In this document: positions 11,466 through 21,996 of the stretch, in pieces
How positions within the stretch are numbered: position 1 is the first letter of the stretch
Layout: every line of letters begins with the position of its first letter
Source: Antitrichia curtipendula
Lineage: Eukaryota; Streptophyta; Bryopsida; Hypnales; Leucodontaceae
Reading direction: 5' to 3'
Assembly (NCBI GenBank): GCA_951230915.1
Contig: OX579633.1
Coordinates: forward strand, 4,402,001 to 4,466,000
DNA: 64,000 nucleotides
Program-made: the position numbers and the translations under genes
The notes under the pieces: generated by a model
What the model saw: the letters and a program-made list of their open reading frames with translations, nothing else
Database searches by the model: none
Told to the model about the DNA's origin: nothing

Positions 11466-12373
11466 TTGGTTTGCAGGAAAGTTTCAATTGCAAAGCGCAA
11501 AAGTGTACAAGAACAGCATACTCAAGCTCCAGCATTGCCCATACAGAAGAGTGCCAGAGTTAGCAGTGAAGACCTAAAAGCTATCAGTGAAGATGCAAGT
11601 GCTGAAGATGACATGTCGGCTTCAGAGGACTCTCACAGCACTGAAGAAGATGAGTTGAATTTTTTTTATGGAAATGAACTTCTTTTAAAGAAAACAAAGG
11701 TTCAGTAATAAGAATTTTTTCTTTTGAACATTACTTTTAATACTACTAATGTTGTTGTATTCTTTTAGGGAATGAAGACAATCAATTTGAAGAGGATGAT
11801 AGTCGCGTATATGGAGAAGCCTTTGGTAGTAGAAAGAGATGCTCGCCTTCTCATCATGGTGGATTTGCAAGACAACCAATGCCCCAAAGCCCAGCTGGAC
11901 AATGGCAGTGGCAATGGGTACCACCACAATCCATATCACTACCACCTACCGAACCTCTACAACGGGCAATGGTTGAATTTCATGTTCCCCCTATTTCAGC
12001 TTTGTGGCAAGGGCATGTACAATCACAAGAAGTGGTGTGTCACTCAGAGAGTGGTAGACGTTCTACTAGGCGCAAGAAGTACAGAGAGTTAGAGAAGAAA
12101 GCAGAAGAAAGAAGCAATAATGGCAAAAGACCAAATGAATTACATGTGAAGTCAAATGGTCAAATTGATGCCTCTTCTTCTAGGAAGACTACTTGGGACC
12201 GAACTATGAGGGCCTTTGCCCCTTTGATACTTGATATGAGTGTTATTCACTGGGATAAACACAGGCCACAAACTTTGAAAAAACTCAGAGATATTATGGA
12301 TCTTGAGTTTGAATATGTGGGGAATTCCCTTAGCAGCAAGGGTTTTTGGAATGTAGTGCAAACTAGTATGTGA
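11466..12373 (+). pseudogene. Coding fragment in CACTA P1, unknown protein (possible TNPA-like or captured gene)
   Basis: Two open stretches: 11466-11708 (acidic, serine/glutamate rich, ending ELLLKKTKVQ) and about 11771-12373. A likely intron between them ends in ttcttttag at about 11768; I could not resolve a donor that keeps phase. The second part contains a basic run SGRRSTRRKKYRELEKKAEE followed by a more conserved-looking C-terminal block (TWDRTMRAFAPLILDMSVIHW, EFEYVGNSLSSKGFWNVV). It stops exactly where the right subterminal array begins. In CACTA elements a second, DNA-binding gene commonly accompanies TNP2, which would fit; a captured host gene is the alternative. The family was not identified. 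Confidence 0.5.
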
Positions 12374-13290
12374 GTTAGTTCTTAGTTGCAAACTAGTTGT
12401 ACCTGAGTCAGCTCTCAGTTGCAAACTAGTTGTACGTGAATTAGCTCTCAGTTGCAAACTAGTTGTATGTCAGTTGGCCTTGAGTTGGCTTTGAGTTGCA
12501 AATTAGATGTATGTAAGTCAGTTCTCAGTTGTAAACTAATTGTATGGGAGTTGGCTTCGAGTTGCAACGTAGTTGCTCTTGAGTTGGCTCTGAGTTGCGA
12601 ACTAGTTGCCTATGAGTAGGCCTTCTTTTGCAAAAGAGTTGCTTTTGAGTTGGCTTTGAGTTGCAAACTAGTTGTATGTGAATTGGTTTAGAGTTGCAAA
12701 CTATTTCCACATGAGTTGGCTTAAAGTGGCAAACTAGTTGCATCTGAGTTGGCTTTGAGTTGCAAACTAGTTTCATGTAAGTTGGCTTTGAGTTGAAGAC
12801 TAGTTGCATCTGAGTTGGCTCTAAGTTGGAAATTGGTAGCATATAAGTTGGCAATGTGTTGCAAACGAGTTGCCCGAGGCAAGGTTTTTTTAGCAAATGA
12901 GTTGCACGGAAGTTGGCATTGAGTTTCAAACTAGTTGTATATGAGTTGGCTTTGAGTTCCAAATGAGTTGTATGTGAGTTGGTTTTGAGTTGCAAATGAG
13001 TTGTATGTGAGTTGACTATCAGTTGCGTAGGAGCTACACAGAAGTTGCTTAGAAGTAACAAAGGAGTAGCACATGAGTTGGAAACTTGTCGCATAAAAGT
13101 CGCACAGTTGATGAGTAGCTTGACACATCAGAAACTAGTCGCAAATCCAAATGTAGTTGCATAGTAGTGGAAAAGAAGTCATACATCAACACAGTCAAGT
13201 TGCAAGGAAGTTGTGAACAAGTTGCATATGATAAGTCATATGCGAGTGTATGTTAGTTGCAAAGAAGTCGACTACAAGTGCCTAAAGTAT
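12365..13290. repeat. Right subterminal array of CACTA P1
   Basis: About 25 degenerate copies of a 33-38-bp unit containing gagttgcaaactagttg and ttggctttgag. Long minus-strand frames here (for example 12525-13094, residues such as LVCNSKPTQMQ repeated) are translations of the array, not a gene. Position just inside the right terminus fits CACTA subterminal repeats. Confidence 0.85.
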
Positions 13291-14300
13291 CGAATGTAGG
13301 ACCTGACCTTACGTGGCAGTAAACTCCACGTCAGAACAATTCGTCGATGAAGTTTTTTGAATACTGTCCGATGACATGAAAAAATTGCGACTACACTGCA
13401 ACTCATGCAACTTATCCACTGCAACTACAGGCTCCAGATTATCACCTAGTTGCAAATGATGTATGCAACTACAAAATGAGTTGCATAGTGCAGTCGCAGA
13501 ACCCCTCGTTTTCTTGTAGTGTTGAAATGTAAAAAAAACTACAAAAAAAAACAAAATAGAGGTTGAACCTCCTTTTAGAATGCTTCTTAGTCACTCACAA
13601 CTTCTTGGATTGATATGATATTTTAGCTACAAAAATAGACTAGTACGTGTAACTTTCCCCAAAAAATTGATTGAAAACAAATAAAGTATAAAGAAGAAAC
13701 AAGTCGCCAAAGTTCATTGTAATCCAAAAAATTTGGGATTTTGAACTTCAAATTGCTCCCAAACATTCAAAACAACTTGGATTGACATGAATTTTTTTAT
13801 TACAATAAATAGAATTCAAAGAAAATATAATCCAACAAATTTTATTGAAAACAAACATTAGATGAAGGAGATACAAGCCTCCAAAGTTGCAGCCATCAAA
13901 TGCAGTTTGGTGAACTCAAATTGAACTTCTGAACCTTAATTGTCTTACAAAAAATCAATGCATCTTGGATTGATCTAAAAGATTTACCACACAAATTGGA
14001 AAAATGAATGCAAATTTTCCAACAAGTTTTATTGAATTTGGACATCAGATGCAAAAACTACAACACTTTGAATTGGACTTGAAACTATCTAAAGATACTT
14101 TTGGTCCCCTCAGGGTGGCCAGGGGTTAATGCATAACGTAGTAATTGAATTAATATGTGTAGTACTTTGAAGAAAGAGTAATCATGGTGTACCCAATTTG
14201 ATTAGAACCTTGCAAATTGTGGAGCATCTCTAGTAAACTCAATCATGCATTTGAATTAATATAATTTTGAAGGAAATGAATTGTAATTTCGAGCTTTTAA

Positions 14301-14942
14301 TCCCTAAATGTCTAAGGCACCAAATTTTAGTGTCGACAATACTTTGAAGTTAAATAAAACTTAATCAAGTTGCTATTTTTAGTAATTTATATATTTTGAC
14401 AAATTTTGATTGAAGTCTAATTTTAGCATCAAAAATATAATTTTGACGATGATTGATATGATTTTTTTACTTTAAGATTTTGTGCAAGGGTGTCCATTGC
14501 AATCTTGTCTTTTTATAGTGTTGATGGCTTTTAAAAATGAGCCTCAAATACACTAGATCTTGGAGAAAACACACATTAGAAAGTCATTTTAAAATTGTAG
14601 AGTAGATTTTGGGAAACTATAATCTGATTGGAGTTGTGCATGTTAGGTCCTTTGTCCTCATATTTTTTTATGACCAACTTCTTAGATTTGACATGTGAAG
14701 AGAGTTGAAAGACTTCAAATCACTTTTGCAATTTCAACACTTCCATGATCAAACATTATAATCTTTCAATCCATAAGCAACATTGTTGTATTTTCTTTTT
14801 CCTCTTAATCTCTAACATATCTAGTTTGAATTTGTATAGTTACAATTCAAAGAAATTGATACAACTTATTAAAATGTTGTCTATTTGTTCAATTTAGAGC
14901 AAATTTCTAGAAGCTCAAAAAAAAGCCTTGGGCATTTAGGGA
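14301..14942 (+). mobile_element. Family G TTAA-type element, 642 bp
   Basis: Begins TCCCTAAATGTCTAAGG and ends GGGCATTTAGGGA, flanked by TTAA at 14297-14300 and 14943-14946. Non-coding. The whole length is paralogous to the right half of the chimeric element ending at 18823 (shared: tgtccattgcaatcttgtct, and ctcaaatacactag), and the right end alone survives at about 39380-39406. Confidence 0.8.
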
Positions 14943-14946
14943 TTAA

Positions 14947-16023
14947 AATCTCTATGACCATGTAAGGTAACTACACCCGATTGTGATCTATTTTATTGCA
15001 TTACAATGCATATCCATCTGCATTTGACATCCTAAATCTAGAATTGTCTTCTCTTATTGATGTGGTACATAAGACAATAATGACTATTAGATATTATGAA
15101 AAATTGAAGGAGTCTACATAATGATGCAATTAGGTGGGGGTTGCAATTACTTGTACTTACATTACGAAAGTCTTGACATAAATGGCCTTTTTATTTGAAA
15201 TTGAATACTCTTATTTTTTTGTCTCTCATATTGGTTTAATCTCTTTTCTATTGTGGTAGCTTAGACAACCTTCTCTACTCACAATTCAACATTGTAGCTC
15301 ATGCTTCCACTTCTAATCAACTCACGACTAAATTCATAGAGAAAAATAGGGTACTTGTAATAGAAAAAAATTAACTTGCTTTAGATTCCATTGATGTCCA
15401 TGTACTAAGGTAAAAAGCCTATGATAGACAAAAGGCCCGTGACAAACACCTAGAAAATGTCCCATTACGGTCATGCATCAATCCATAACAAAAAAAATTC
15501 AAAAATTGAGATTTGGGATACATTAGGTTGAATTACTGTCTATAATCAATATGATCTTGGATGACAATGATGTAATCATTAATGATTGCTATAGGGGCTT
15601 CCACCTTTTGAGTGTAAATTCATCCTAAGAAGTGACCTTTTTTAGGGCCTTCATGTTGTAGCCATGTTAAGAAATATTGTGACCGACCATTATGAATACA
15701 CTTTTTGTTGGTTCGAGGTAGTCTATAGACTCTTGAAGGCTAATTGGGCAGTACACTTCAAAAATTCATAACAAATTCATACTTTGTCAAAAATAAAATA
15801 AAATTGCTCTCCCCATTTCTCACATTTGTCTTTCGTGTGAAAATATTTTTATAAAATTTTCAACAATGCCAATAGCAAGGCAAACCAATCATTCTACCTA
15901 TCATAGGCTAGTTAACCTTAAATGACTCTTGAATGGGTGGTCACTGGTCACTACACAAACAACACCAAACAATTTCATTGTGGAGGCTTTCAGCATCAAA
16001 TTCAAAATAATCATGTAAAGGTA
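14947..16023. other. Unassigned AT-rich intergenic stretch
   Basis: No ORF, RNA gene or repeat recognised; frames are short and stop-rich. Confidence 0.5.
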
Positions 16024-16136
16024 TGTTCCCACTTGGTGTTAGAGGTGTTGTTTGGAATGTGAATTTGGTCCAAAAATAGGTATAAAATTATTCCTAAAAC
16101 CCTCACTAACAACACCTTTAACACCAAGTGCAAACA
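16024..16136. repeat. 113-bp hairpin
   Basis: The arm gttcccacttggtgttagag (16024 on) pairs with the arm ending caccaagtgcaaac (16108-16136), about 27 nt each with three or four mismatches and a ~55-nt loop. Probably a small MITE remnant. Confidence 0.6.
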
Positions 16137-16301
16137 TTCTTTAAGTTCACTTTCAATGTGGGTTTGGTGATTTTCCACATGTATTGATTGTCTACTGCAG
16201 TAACATGCAATTCATGTGCAAAGTGCAAACCCATTTATTCCTGTCAAGCTTGGACTCGTCCCTTTCAAATTCATTTGGTTATCAGGAAGTCATTTTCCAT
16301 T

Positions 16302-17464
16302 CATAACATTCAAATGCCTTCAGAGAGGCTGCCTTTGCCTCTCTGAAGTCTTCATCCACGAAATGCATCCACATATTATTAATGTAAGCTTCAGGACAGA
16401 GACAATGGCAGTATATTTATGGTGCGATCTATTTTTTTGGCTAATTTTAGGACAGAACAAACAAACAAATAATTATAGAGATAGATGGTCTGTGGAAATC
16501 CAAAGAACTTTTTGAGTATTTTACCAATGAAATCTAACCATTTGCCAACAATAACTTACTTTGAGTTTTCGTATGAAAGAGAAGCTCTTTATGTACACTT
16601 GGGGTGGTAGGAGATAGAACAAACCATGTGGGATATGTAATTTAGAGTTTGTAATTTCTCAACCGCTCATAGTTAAGTCTAAAGTAGGAATTGTGTTGAA
16701 ATTATAATTTCAGACCTCATTTAGGCATAGTGGAATCCCTTTTTTCAAAAAACTTTGAACTAAAAAAAGTTGGGGAATCAAGATAAGTTCCATCTCCAAA
16801 AATCCTTTTTAGATTTAGATCTTCCACTCAAAAGTTATGGACAAATTTCAGAGAGGATGTATGAAAATGTCAAAAAAAAATCCTTTCAAACACCTCTATG
16901 AAATTTGTCTATAACTTTTGAGTGGAATATTAAAATCTCAAACGGATTTTTGGAGATGAAATTTAACTTGATTCTCCAACTTATTTTAGTTCAAAGTATT
17001 TAAAAAAAAATTGTTTTACTATGCATAAATGAGGTCTGAAATTATAGTTTTAACACAATTCCTACTTTAGACTTAACTATGAGCGGTTGAGAAATTACAA
17101 ACTCTAAATTACATATCCCACATGGGTTGTTCTACCTCCTACCACCCCATATGTACATAAAGAGCTTCTCTTTCCTCACAAGAAATCAAATAAGTTATTG
17201 ATGGCAAATGGTTAGATTTCATCGGTATAATACTCGATGAATTCTTTGGGTTTTGACAGACCATCTAATTTTATAATTATTTGTTTGTATATTTTGTTCT
17301 ACCTCTTACCACCCCAGTAACCCGATTATGCAGTCATGACCTTGGCACTGAGCAGAAGTCTGACATTATTGACGCGTGGCTTATTAGCTAATGTTGGGTG
17401 TGGAATATTCCACATCATTCCGTCAGAGGGAAGGCAGCTGCTCTCAGAGCTCTTGAATGTTATG
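16302..17464. mobile_element. 1.16-kb TIR element (family O, copy O1) carrying palindrome N2
   Basis: Ends are CATAACATTCAAATGCC and, inverted, CATAACATTCAAGAGC. Nearly identical in sequence and layout to O2 at 34351-35521: a left hairpin (cttcagagaggc / gcctctctgaag at about 16319-16350), the palindrome N, then a right segment with acattattgacgcgtg. No coding sequence believed; the 99-codon frame at 16216-16515 runs across the left terminus. Confidence 0.75.
16452..17300. repeat. 850-bp near-perfect palindrome (N2)
   Basis: Arms of about 420 bp meet with almost no spacer near 16870. Outer landmarks gaacaaacaaacaaataatt (16455) and its complement near 17280; inner landmarks cattcaggcatag-like sequence catttaggcatag (16722) and ctatgcataaatg (17018). 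The same palindrome, highly similar, is in O2 (N3). If transcribed it would give a long double-stranded hairpin. Confidence 0.85.
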
Positions 17465-17614
17465 TTACCCAACTGACCTCAAGTTCTCCAAGTTTGTTGA
17501 ATGCTGAAATCCTGGAAATCTCAATTCCAGACATTCCTTTGAATTATTAGAAACAAAAAAAATTCCACTTCTATGTTTGTAGGCATTGTACCATCGTTTT
17601 GTTAGTTCAAAGTG

Positions 17615-18823
17615 GGTAACTGAGCTGGCTTGGCTCACCAAAACCGTTCCAAAACTGCTACTTCTAATACAAGTATCAAATTTTAGAAAAAAAAAATTTG
17701 TGGAAAAATGTAACCGTAGGATCTTGTATTAAACTAGTTTGAAAAGTTGTGGAAAAAAATTCAGAAATTTTCACCGTGTTGATTGCAAGATAATAGTGTT
17801 TGAATTGACAAAAATCCTTTTTTAGTCCCTCCAAAAATCCGGGCAGCTGCAGTTCACAAGGTCACATTTGTATGAAAAATTGTACAAAATGGTGATTACT
17901 CATTGAATTCATTCTTCAAGGCAAGTTGTCTACATGCTTGAAAATTTTCAGATCATTTGGATTTGTAAAACATATAGGAAAAATTAGTAAGTAGAAAGAG
18001 GTAGAGAATGTTCAAAACACTAAATTGTTAAGAATTTAAATATGGAATTGAAAAATTCCAATCCCAATGGTTGTAATGTTGTAATAAACAACCTACACCT
18101 AATATTTTTAATTTTTTTTCAAAAATATTGAAAATTGAGTTAAATAAAGGACTTCAAAGTTTATTTTAGAGTAGAAATTCCATAACTACCCTCAAATGCC
18201 CCAAATACCAAATTCTGGTGTCAACAATATTTTGAAGTTAAAGAAAACTTTACCAAATTACTATTTTTAGTAGTTTATATTTTCAAAAAAATCTTTTGAA
18301 GTCTATCTTTAGCATCAAAAATCCAATTTTGAATATGAATGATTATGATTTTTTAATTCAAGATTTTGTGCAAGGGTGTCCATTGCAATCTTGTCTTTTT
18401 GTAGTGTTGAGGGCTCTTGGAAATGAGCCTCAAATACACTAGGTCTTGGAGAAAAAATCACATTAGAAATTTATTTAAAAAAATTGTAGATTCGATTTTG
18501 AGAAGCCATAAATTGATTGGGGTTATGCATGTTAGGCCCTACAACTCATATTTTTTTGGTGACCATTTTTTTAGATTTGACATGCAAAAAGAGAGTTGAA
18601 AGATTTTCATAGTTTTAACACCCTCGTGATCAAGCATTACAATCTTTCAATCTATAAGAAATATTTTTGTGTTTTCTTTTCCTGAGTGATCTATAACATA
18701 TCTAGTTTGAATTTGTACGGTTACAATTAAAAAAAATTGATACAACTTAACAAAATGTTGGTCTATTTGTTCAATTTAGAACAAATTTCAAGAAGTTGAA
18801 ATCAAGCCTTGGGCATTTAGGGG
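17615..18823 (+). mobile_element. Chimeric TTAA-type element: family A left half joined to family G right half
   Basis: From about 17640 to 18185 the sequence follows family A (gggcagctgcagttcaca near 17845, 'ccataactaccctc' near 18180). It then passes into family G (ttctggtgtcaacaat near 18220) and ends GGGCATTTAGGGG before TTAA at 18824-18827. The left terminus is degraded (gtaactgagctggcttgg instead of CCCCTAAAGG). The join is at the point where G normally begins with CCCTAAATG, here ccctcaaatgcccc. Confidence 0.7.
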
Positions 18824-18827
18824 TTAA

Positions 18828-19476
18828 ATGATGTATAAAATTTTGATATTTTTTGCTAGTAGAAACAATTATTTTATATTTATGTTGTTCTTCTTAAAAA
18901 TTGATGGAAAAATAAAATTACTGTGATTTTTTTTAAATTGAAGGTGGAAGTAAAATATATCAATTATATTATATATTAAAATAATTTGGAGATTTTACAA
19001 TAAATGACAATTAGAATGAAATACTTAATTTTATAATTTAAATTTAAAATTCATTTAAAAAAAGAAGTATGAATGGAAAACACAACATACTGTGTTATTG
19101 TGTTATTGTGTTATTTGGATTTTCAACACATCAAGCTTGCAATTGCAACCATTCTTTCAATTTTTGGATTTTTTCAAAATTTTAAGATGAAGTAGAAAGA
19201 TATCTTTTCAAGCTTCATTTTCTAAGTTCAAATTAAATACCAAAAATGGTTATATTGAAAGTTATAATCAAGATTGACCAAGGCATATCTACTTTGGGGA
19301 TGTGTGAACCTTTAGGGGTTAACCTTGTAACTCTGGACTTGTCTTTATGAAAATCATCCTTTTTGATATCAGATGAACCATTTATTTCAGAAAACACACA
19401 AGAACATTTATTGGAAGTCAAACTATTGTGCAAGATCACTTCTTCACTTCTACCTTACATGGAATGCTTGACATAA
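18828..19476. other. Unassigned AT-rich stretch
   Basis: No gene or repeat recognised. Contains a short triple repeat of tgtgttatt at about 19090-19115. Confidence 0.5.
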
Positions 19477-19480
19477 TTAA

Positions 19481-20813
19481 CCTCTAAAGGATCATCATGC
19501 ATTTTTTGGCAGTATATAATTTTTAGGTAGGTTCATGTGACTAGAGATTTGCATATTTTTAGCTGAAATTTTAATAGAATGTGGGCACAAGGAATATCTT
19601 TCAAATGCACTAAATTTCATGACATTTGGAAATATGAGTCAAAAGTTATGGCCCAATATATTATTTTTTTCCGTGGGTGGGCAATCTAGACAGATTTTTT
19701 TAAATCACTTTTTTAGAAACCAAAAATTTAAAATTATTTTTCTAGAGTTATATATATGTGGAAAGCTTTGAATCATTCCATTTTGACCAAGGAGTCAAAA
19801 GTTATGAGGTTTTTTAATTTGCAGGTAGCTATAGATTCTCTACTCCAAAATAAATTTTGAGGTCCTTTATCTTATTCAATTTTCAATATTTTTTGAAAAT
19901 AAATAAATTCATAGGACGTAGATTGATTGTTACAACACTTCAACCATTGGGATTGGCATTTTTCAATTCCATAAATATATTCTTAACAATTTAGTATTTT
20001 GATTCATTCTCTACTTCTATCTATTCTTTTCCTGTATGTTGTACAATTCCAAATGATGCAAAATTTTATAAGCATGTAGACAACTTGTCTAGAAAAAAGT
20101 ATCCAAAGAAACACCACCATTTTGGACATTTTTTCATAGAAAAAATGAGCTTGTGAAGTGCAGCTGCCTTATTTTTGCAGGGCCAAAAAATGATTTCAGA
20201 GACTTTGAATGCTTATACCTTACAATCCACGCGGTGGAAATTTCTGAAATTTTTACTGCATGTTCTGAAGTTATCATACTACAAGATCCTACGGTTAGAT
20301 GTGTCAAAAAAAATTCAAAAAATTTGTACTTGTACTAGAAATGGCAGTTTTGGAGCATTTTCGTGAAAACATACTAGTCAAGGAACTTAACCCCTAAAGC
20401 CCCGCTTGTCCCCTTGGGGGACAATTTGGGTCCGGGTAGGTTCCTACTGTCTCAATTTGAAGTGAGATTTTTTGAGATTTTTTGAGGTTGTGCAGCTTTG
20501 GAAGAGCTTTGTGGATACATAATTTTTGTTTCAATCGGATGCCGGATGAAAAAGTTATGGCACAATGAGCAAGAAATAAAGATTCTCGGGCAGCCTAAAA
20601 ATTGTTCAACTTTGAATGCTAATATCTTCCCATCCGTATGGTCAAATTTGATGAAATTTTTACTACATGATCTCAGACAAGTTAAGTACAAGATCCTATA
20701 GTTAAATTCTCGAAGAAACAAAAAATTGGTTTCTTTAAGAGAATACAGCAGAAGTGGTAGTTTTGAGTGGTTTTTGACAGAAAACACCCTCGGGGCTTTT
20801 GAGGGTTAAAAGG
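19481..20813 (-). mobile_element. Family A element (A2) interrupted by a family B element
   Basis: Begins CCTCTAAAGGATCATC; TTAA at 19477-19480 and 20814-20817. A is in reverse orientation (caaaaagtatcc, gtgaagtgcagctgcc near 20155, catactagtcaagg near 20375). Its right terminus is split: ...aaggaac|TTAA|[B]|TTAA|aaggTTAA, which after removal of B reads like the normal A end with one TTAA. So B inserted into a TTAA created inside the A terminus and duplicated it. Confidence 0.8.
20391..20805 (+). mobile_element. Family B TTAA-type element, 415-bp internally deleted copy
   Basis: Begins CCCCTAAAGCCCCG and ends CGGGGCTTTTGAGGG; TTAA on both sides (20387-20390, 20806-20809). Retains the B ends (gtccccttggggga; gtttttgacagaaaacacc) but lacks about half of the 0.9-kb full-length copies at 29907-30804 and 32126-33044. 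Nested in A2. Confidence 0.8.
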
Positions 20814-20817
20814 TTAA

Positions 20818-21762
20818 GCAACGTTGAGGGCCCCCCTTTTCTCCCCCAAAATGCAAAGCCCCAAATGTTGCATCTAGCCAATAATTCATTGCCTGCACTG
20901 CACCCTGTCTATATTACATTGTTTACTTTGTATATGCATCCAATAGCTAGCTGCTAAATCACAAAAACACTGACACAACCCAACAAAAGTCACAACTTTT
21001 CCCCAGGTATCCAAAGAACAAATATCCCTGCTTCAAGGGGGGACGGGATCAACCCTGTTAGACCCTTGTTAATAATGTTATGCGCTTCTCTGTCATCCAC
21101 CAAACACTTTTAGGCCACCATGTTGTTATAGGGTGAACAAAATCAAAACCTCATATTGCGGCTCTCTTGTCATACCTCGACAACTGGAATCTTTGCTATC
21201 CTATTTTTCTTTCTTTAATTTAATCCCACTTGCTTGGTATGAAAAGGGACCTTGTCATGAGGAAAAAAGCAATTCCATATGTATACTTCCTACTCGCCGT
21301 GCACATATTCCAACCGCAAAGTGTAAACTTAACTCGGGCTCTGATTCTGTCCTTGTTCTGGCCCACAAATCCCGATAGCCAAGTCGTTTACACTACCCCA
21401 CGTAGAAAAGTTCGTTCCCTTGCTGAGTGTTCACGATGTTGTTAATGAGTTTATTTTCCATATTTTGCTTGTCAAGGAGCTTGGGTGGCGGCCAGAGACA
21501 AGAGACATCTGCTTGACATGCATGACAAGCAGTTGACGTTGTTGTTGGGATCCGGAATTTTTGAGCATATATAAGCTTAAGTTAAGTTGGTTCGTCGTAT
21601 ACCCTGCTGGATAGGCTGCATGCCATGCATGGAAATCTGGGGCAGCAGTCCCAATAACTGTTGAAATTCAGTGCAACTTCACGACTGATCCAAGCCACTG
21701 ATGACTTGGTTCATAGGAAACCAAGTTGAGTTGATATGATAATAGGGCTGGATTGAAGGTGG
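20818..21762. other. Unassigned stretch, somewhat richer in GC than its surroundings
   Basis: No ORF with recognisable similarity. Frames at 21133-21445 overlap each other and show no domain or codon pattern I can support. Confidence 0.5.
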
Positions 21763-21766
21763 TTAA

Positions 21767-21992
21767 CCCTTAAACAACAAGCCGGTCACCATGGAAATCA
21801 TATGTTTGGGTGCCATGTGAATTGTTTGCTTAAAAAAATGAAAAAAACACTCATTGGAAGGCAAACTACTGTAAAAGATCTTCCCTTTAATTTCCACACA
21901 AAATCTGGAGAATGATAGTTGCACTTTTGTCCTATTTGAAGAGATTATTTGTCATTCATCGGCCAAAAAACGTCCTCTGTGTTGTTTATGGG
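21767..21992 (+). mobile_element. Family D TTAA-type MITE (D3), 226 bp
   Basis: Begins CCCTTAAACAACAAGCC and ends GTTTATGGG; TTAA at 21763-21766 and 21993-21996. Shared interior phrases with D1 and D2: 'ggaaatcatatgtttgg', 'gatagttgcacttttgtcc', 'gtcattcatcggcc'. Gives the uninterrupted form for both insertions found in D2. Confidence 0.8.
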
Positions 21993-21996
21993 TTAA

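Larger units (their letters stand above)
7996..13521. mobile_element. CACTA (CMC/EnSpm) transposon, 5.5 kb (P1)
   Basis: Termini are CACTGGAAGAAAAAGCGG and, read inward from the right, CACTACAAGAAAACGAGGGG. The duplicated target is TTG at 7993-7995 and 13522-13524, the 3-bp duplication expected for CACTA elements. I1 at 110-145 shows the uninterrupted site. Inside are subterminal arrays of the tgcaact motif at both ends, a minus-strand TNP2-like remnant (9122-9747) and plus-strand coding-like segments (10633-12373). The element is too broken to be autonomous: the TNP2 part is a short C-terminal fragment with a stop and a frameshift. Confidence 0.9.
7639..14125 (+). mobile_element. Family I TTAA-type element (I2), split by a CACTA transposon
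   Basis: TTAA at 7635-7638 and 14126-14129 flank the element; its left end carries CCAAGGCC and its right end finishes with CAGGGG. Removing the CACTA insertion (7996-13521 plus one 3-bp duplication) leaves about 960 bp, close to the length of families A and B. The left part (7639-7995) matches the reverse complement of 48290-48628, and the right part (13522-14120) matches I1 at 120-700. No coding capacity. Confidence 0.8.

Noticed and set aside
12525..13094. 189-codon minus-strand open frame
   Set aside because: Pure translation of the subterminal repeat array (repeating LVCNSKPTQ-type peptide).
12365..13290. Regularly spaced repeats that might suggest a CRISPR array
   Set aside because: Units are degenerate, there are no unique spacers of constant length, and the block sits just inside a CACTA terminus in a eukaryotic context.
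16216..16515. 99-codon frame, similar to a 103-codon frame at 34270-34581
   Set aside because: The likeness is due to the duplicated O element. Both frames cross its terminus, so it is repeat DNA, not a conserved gene.
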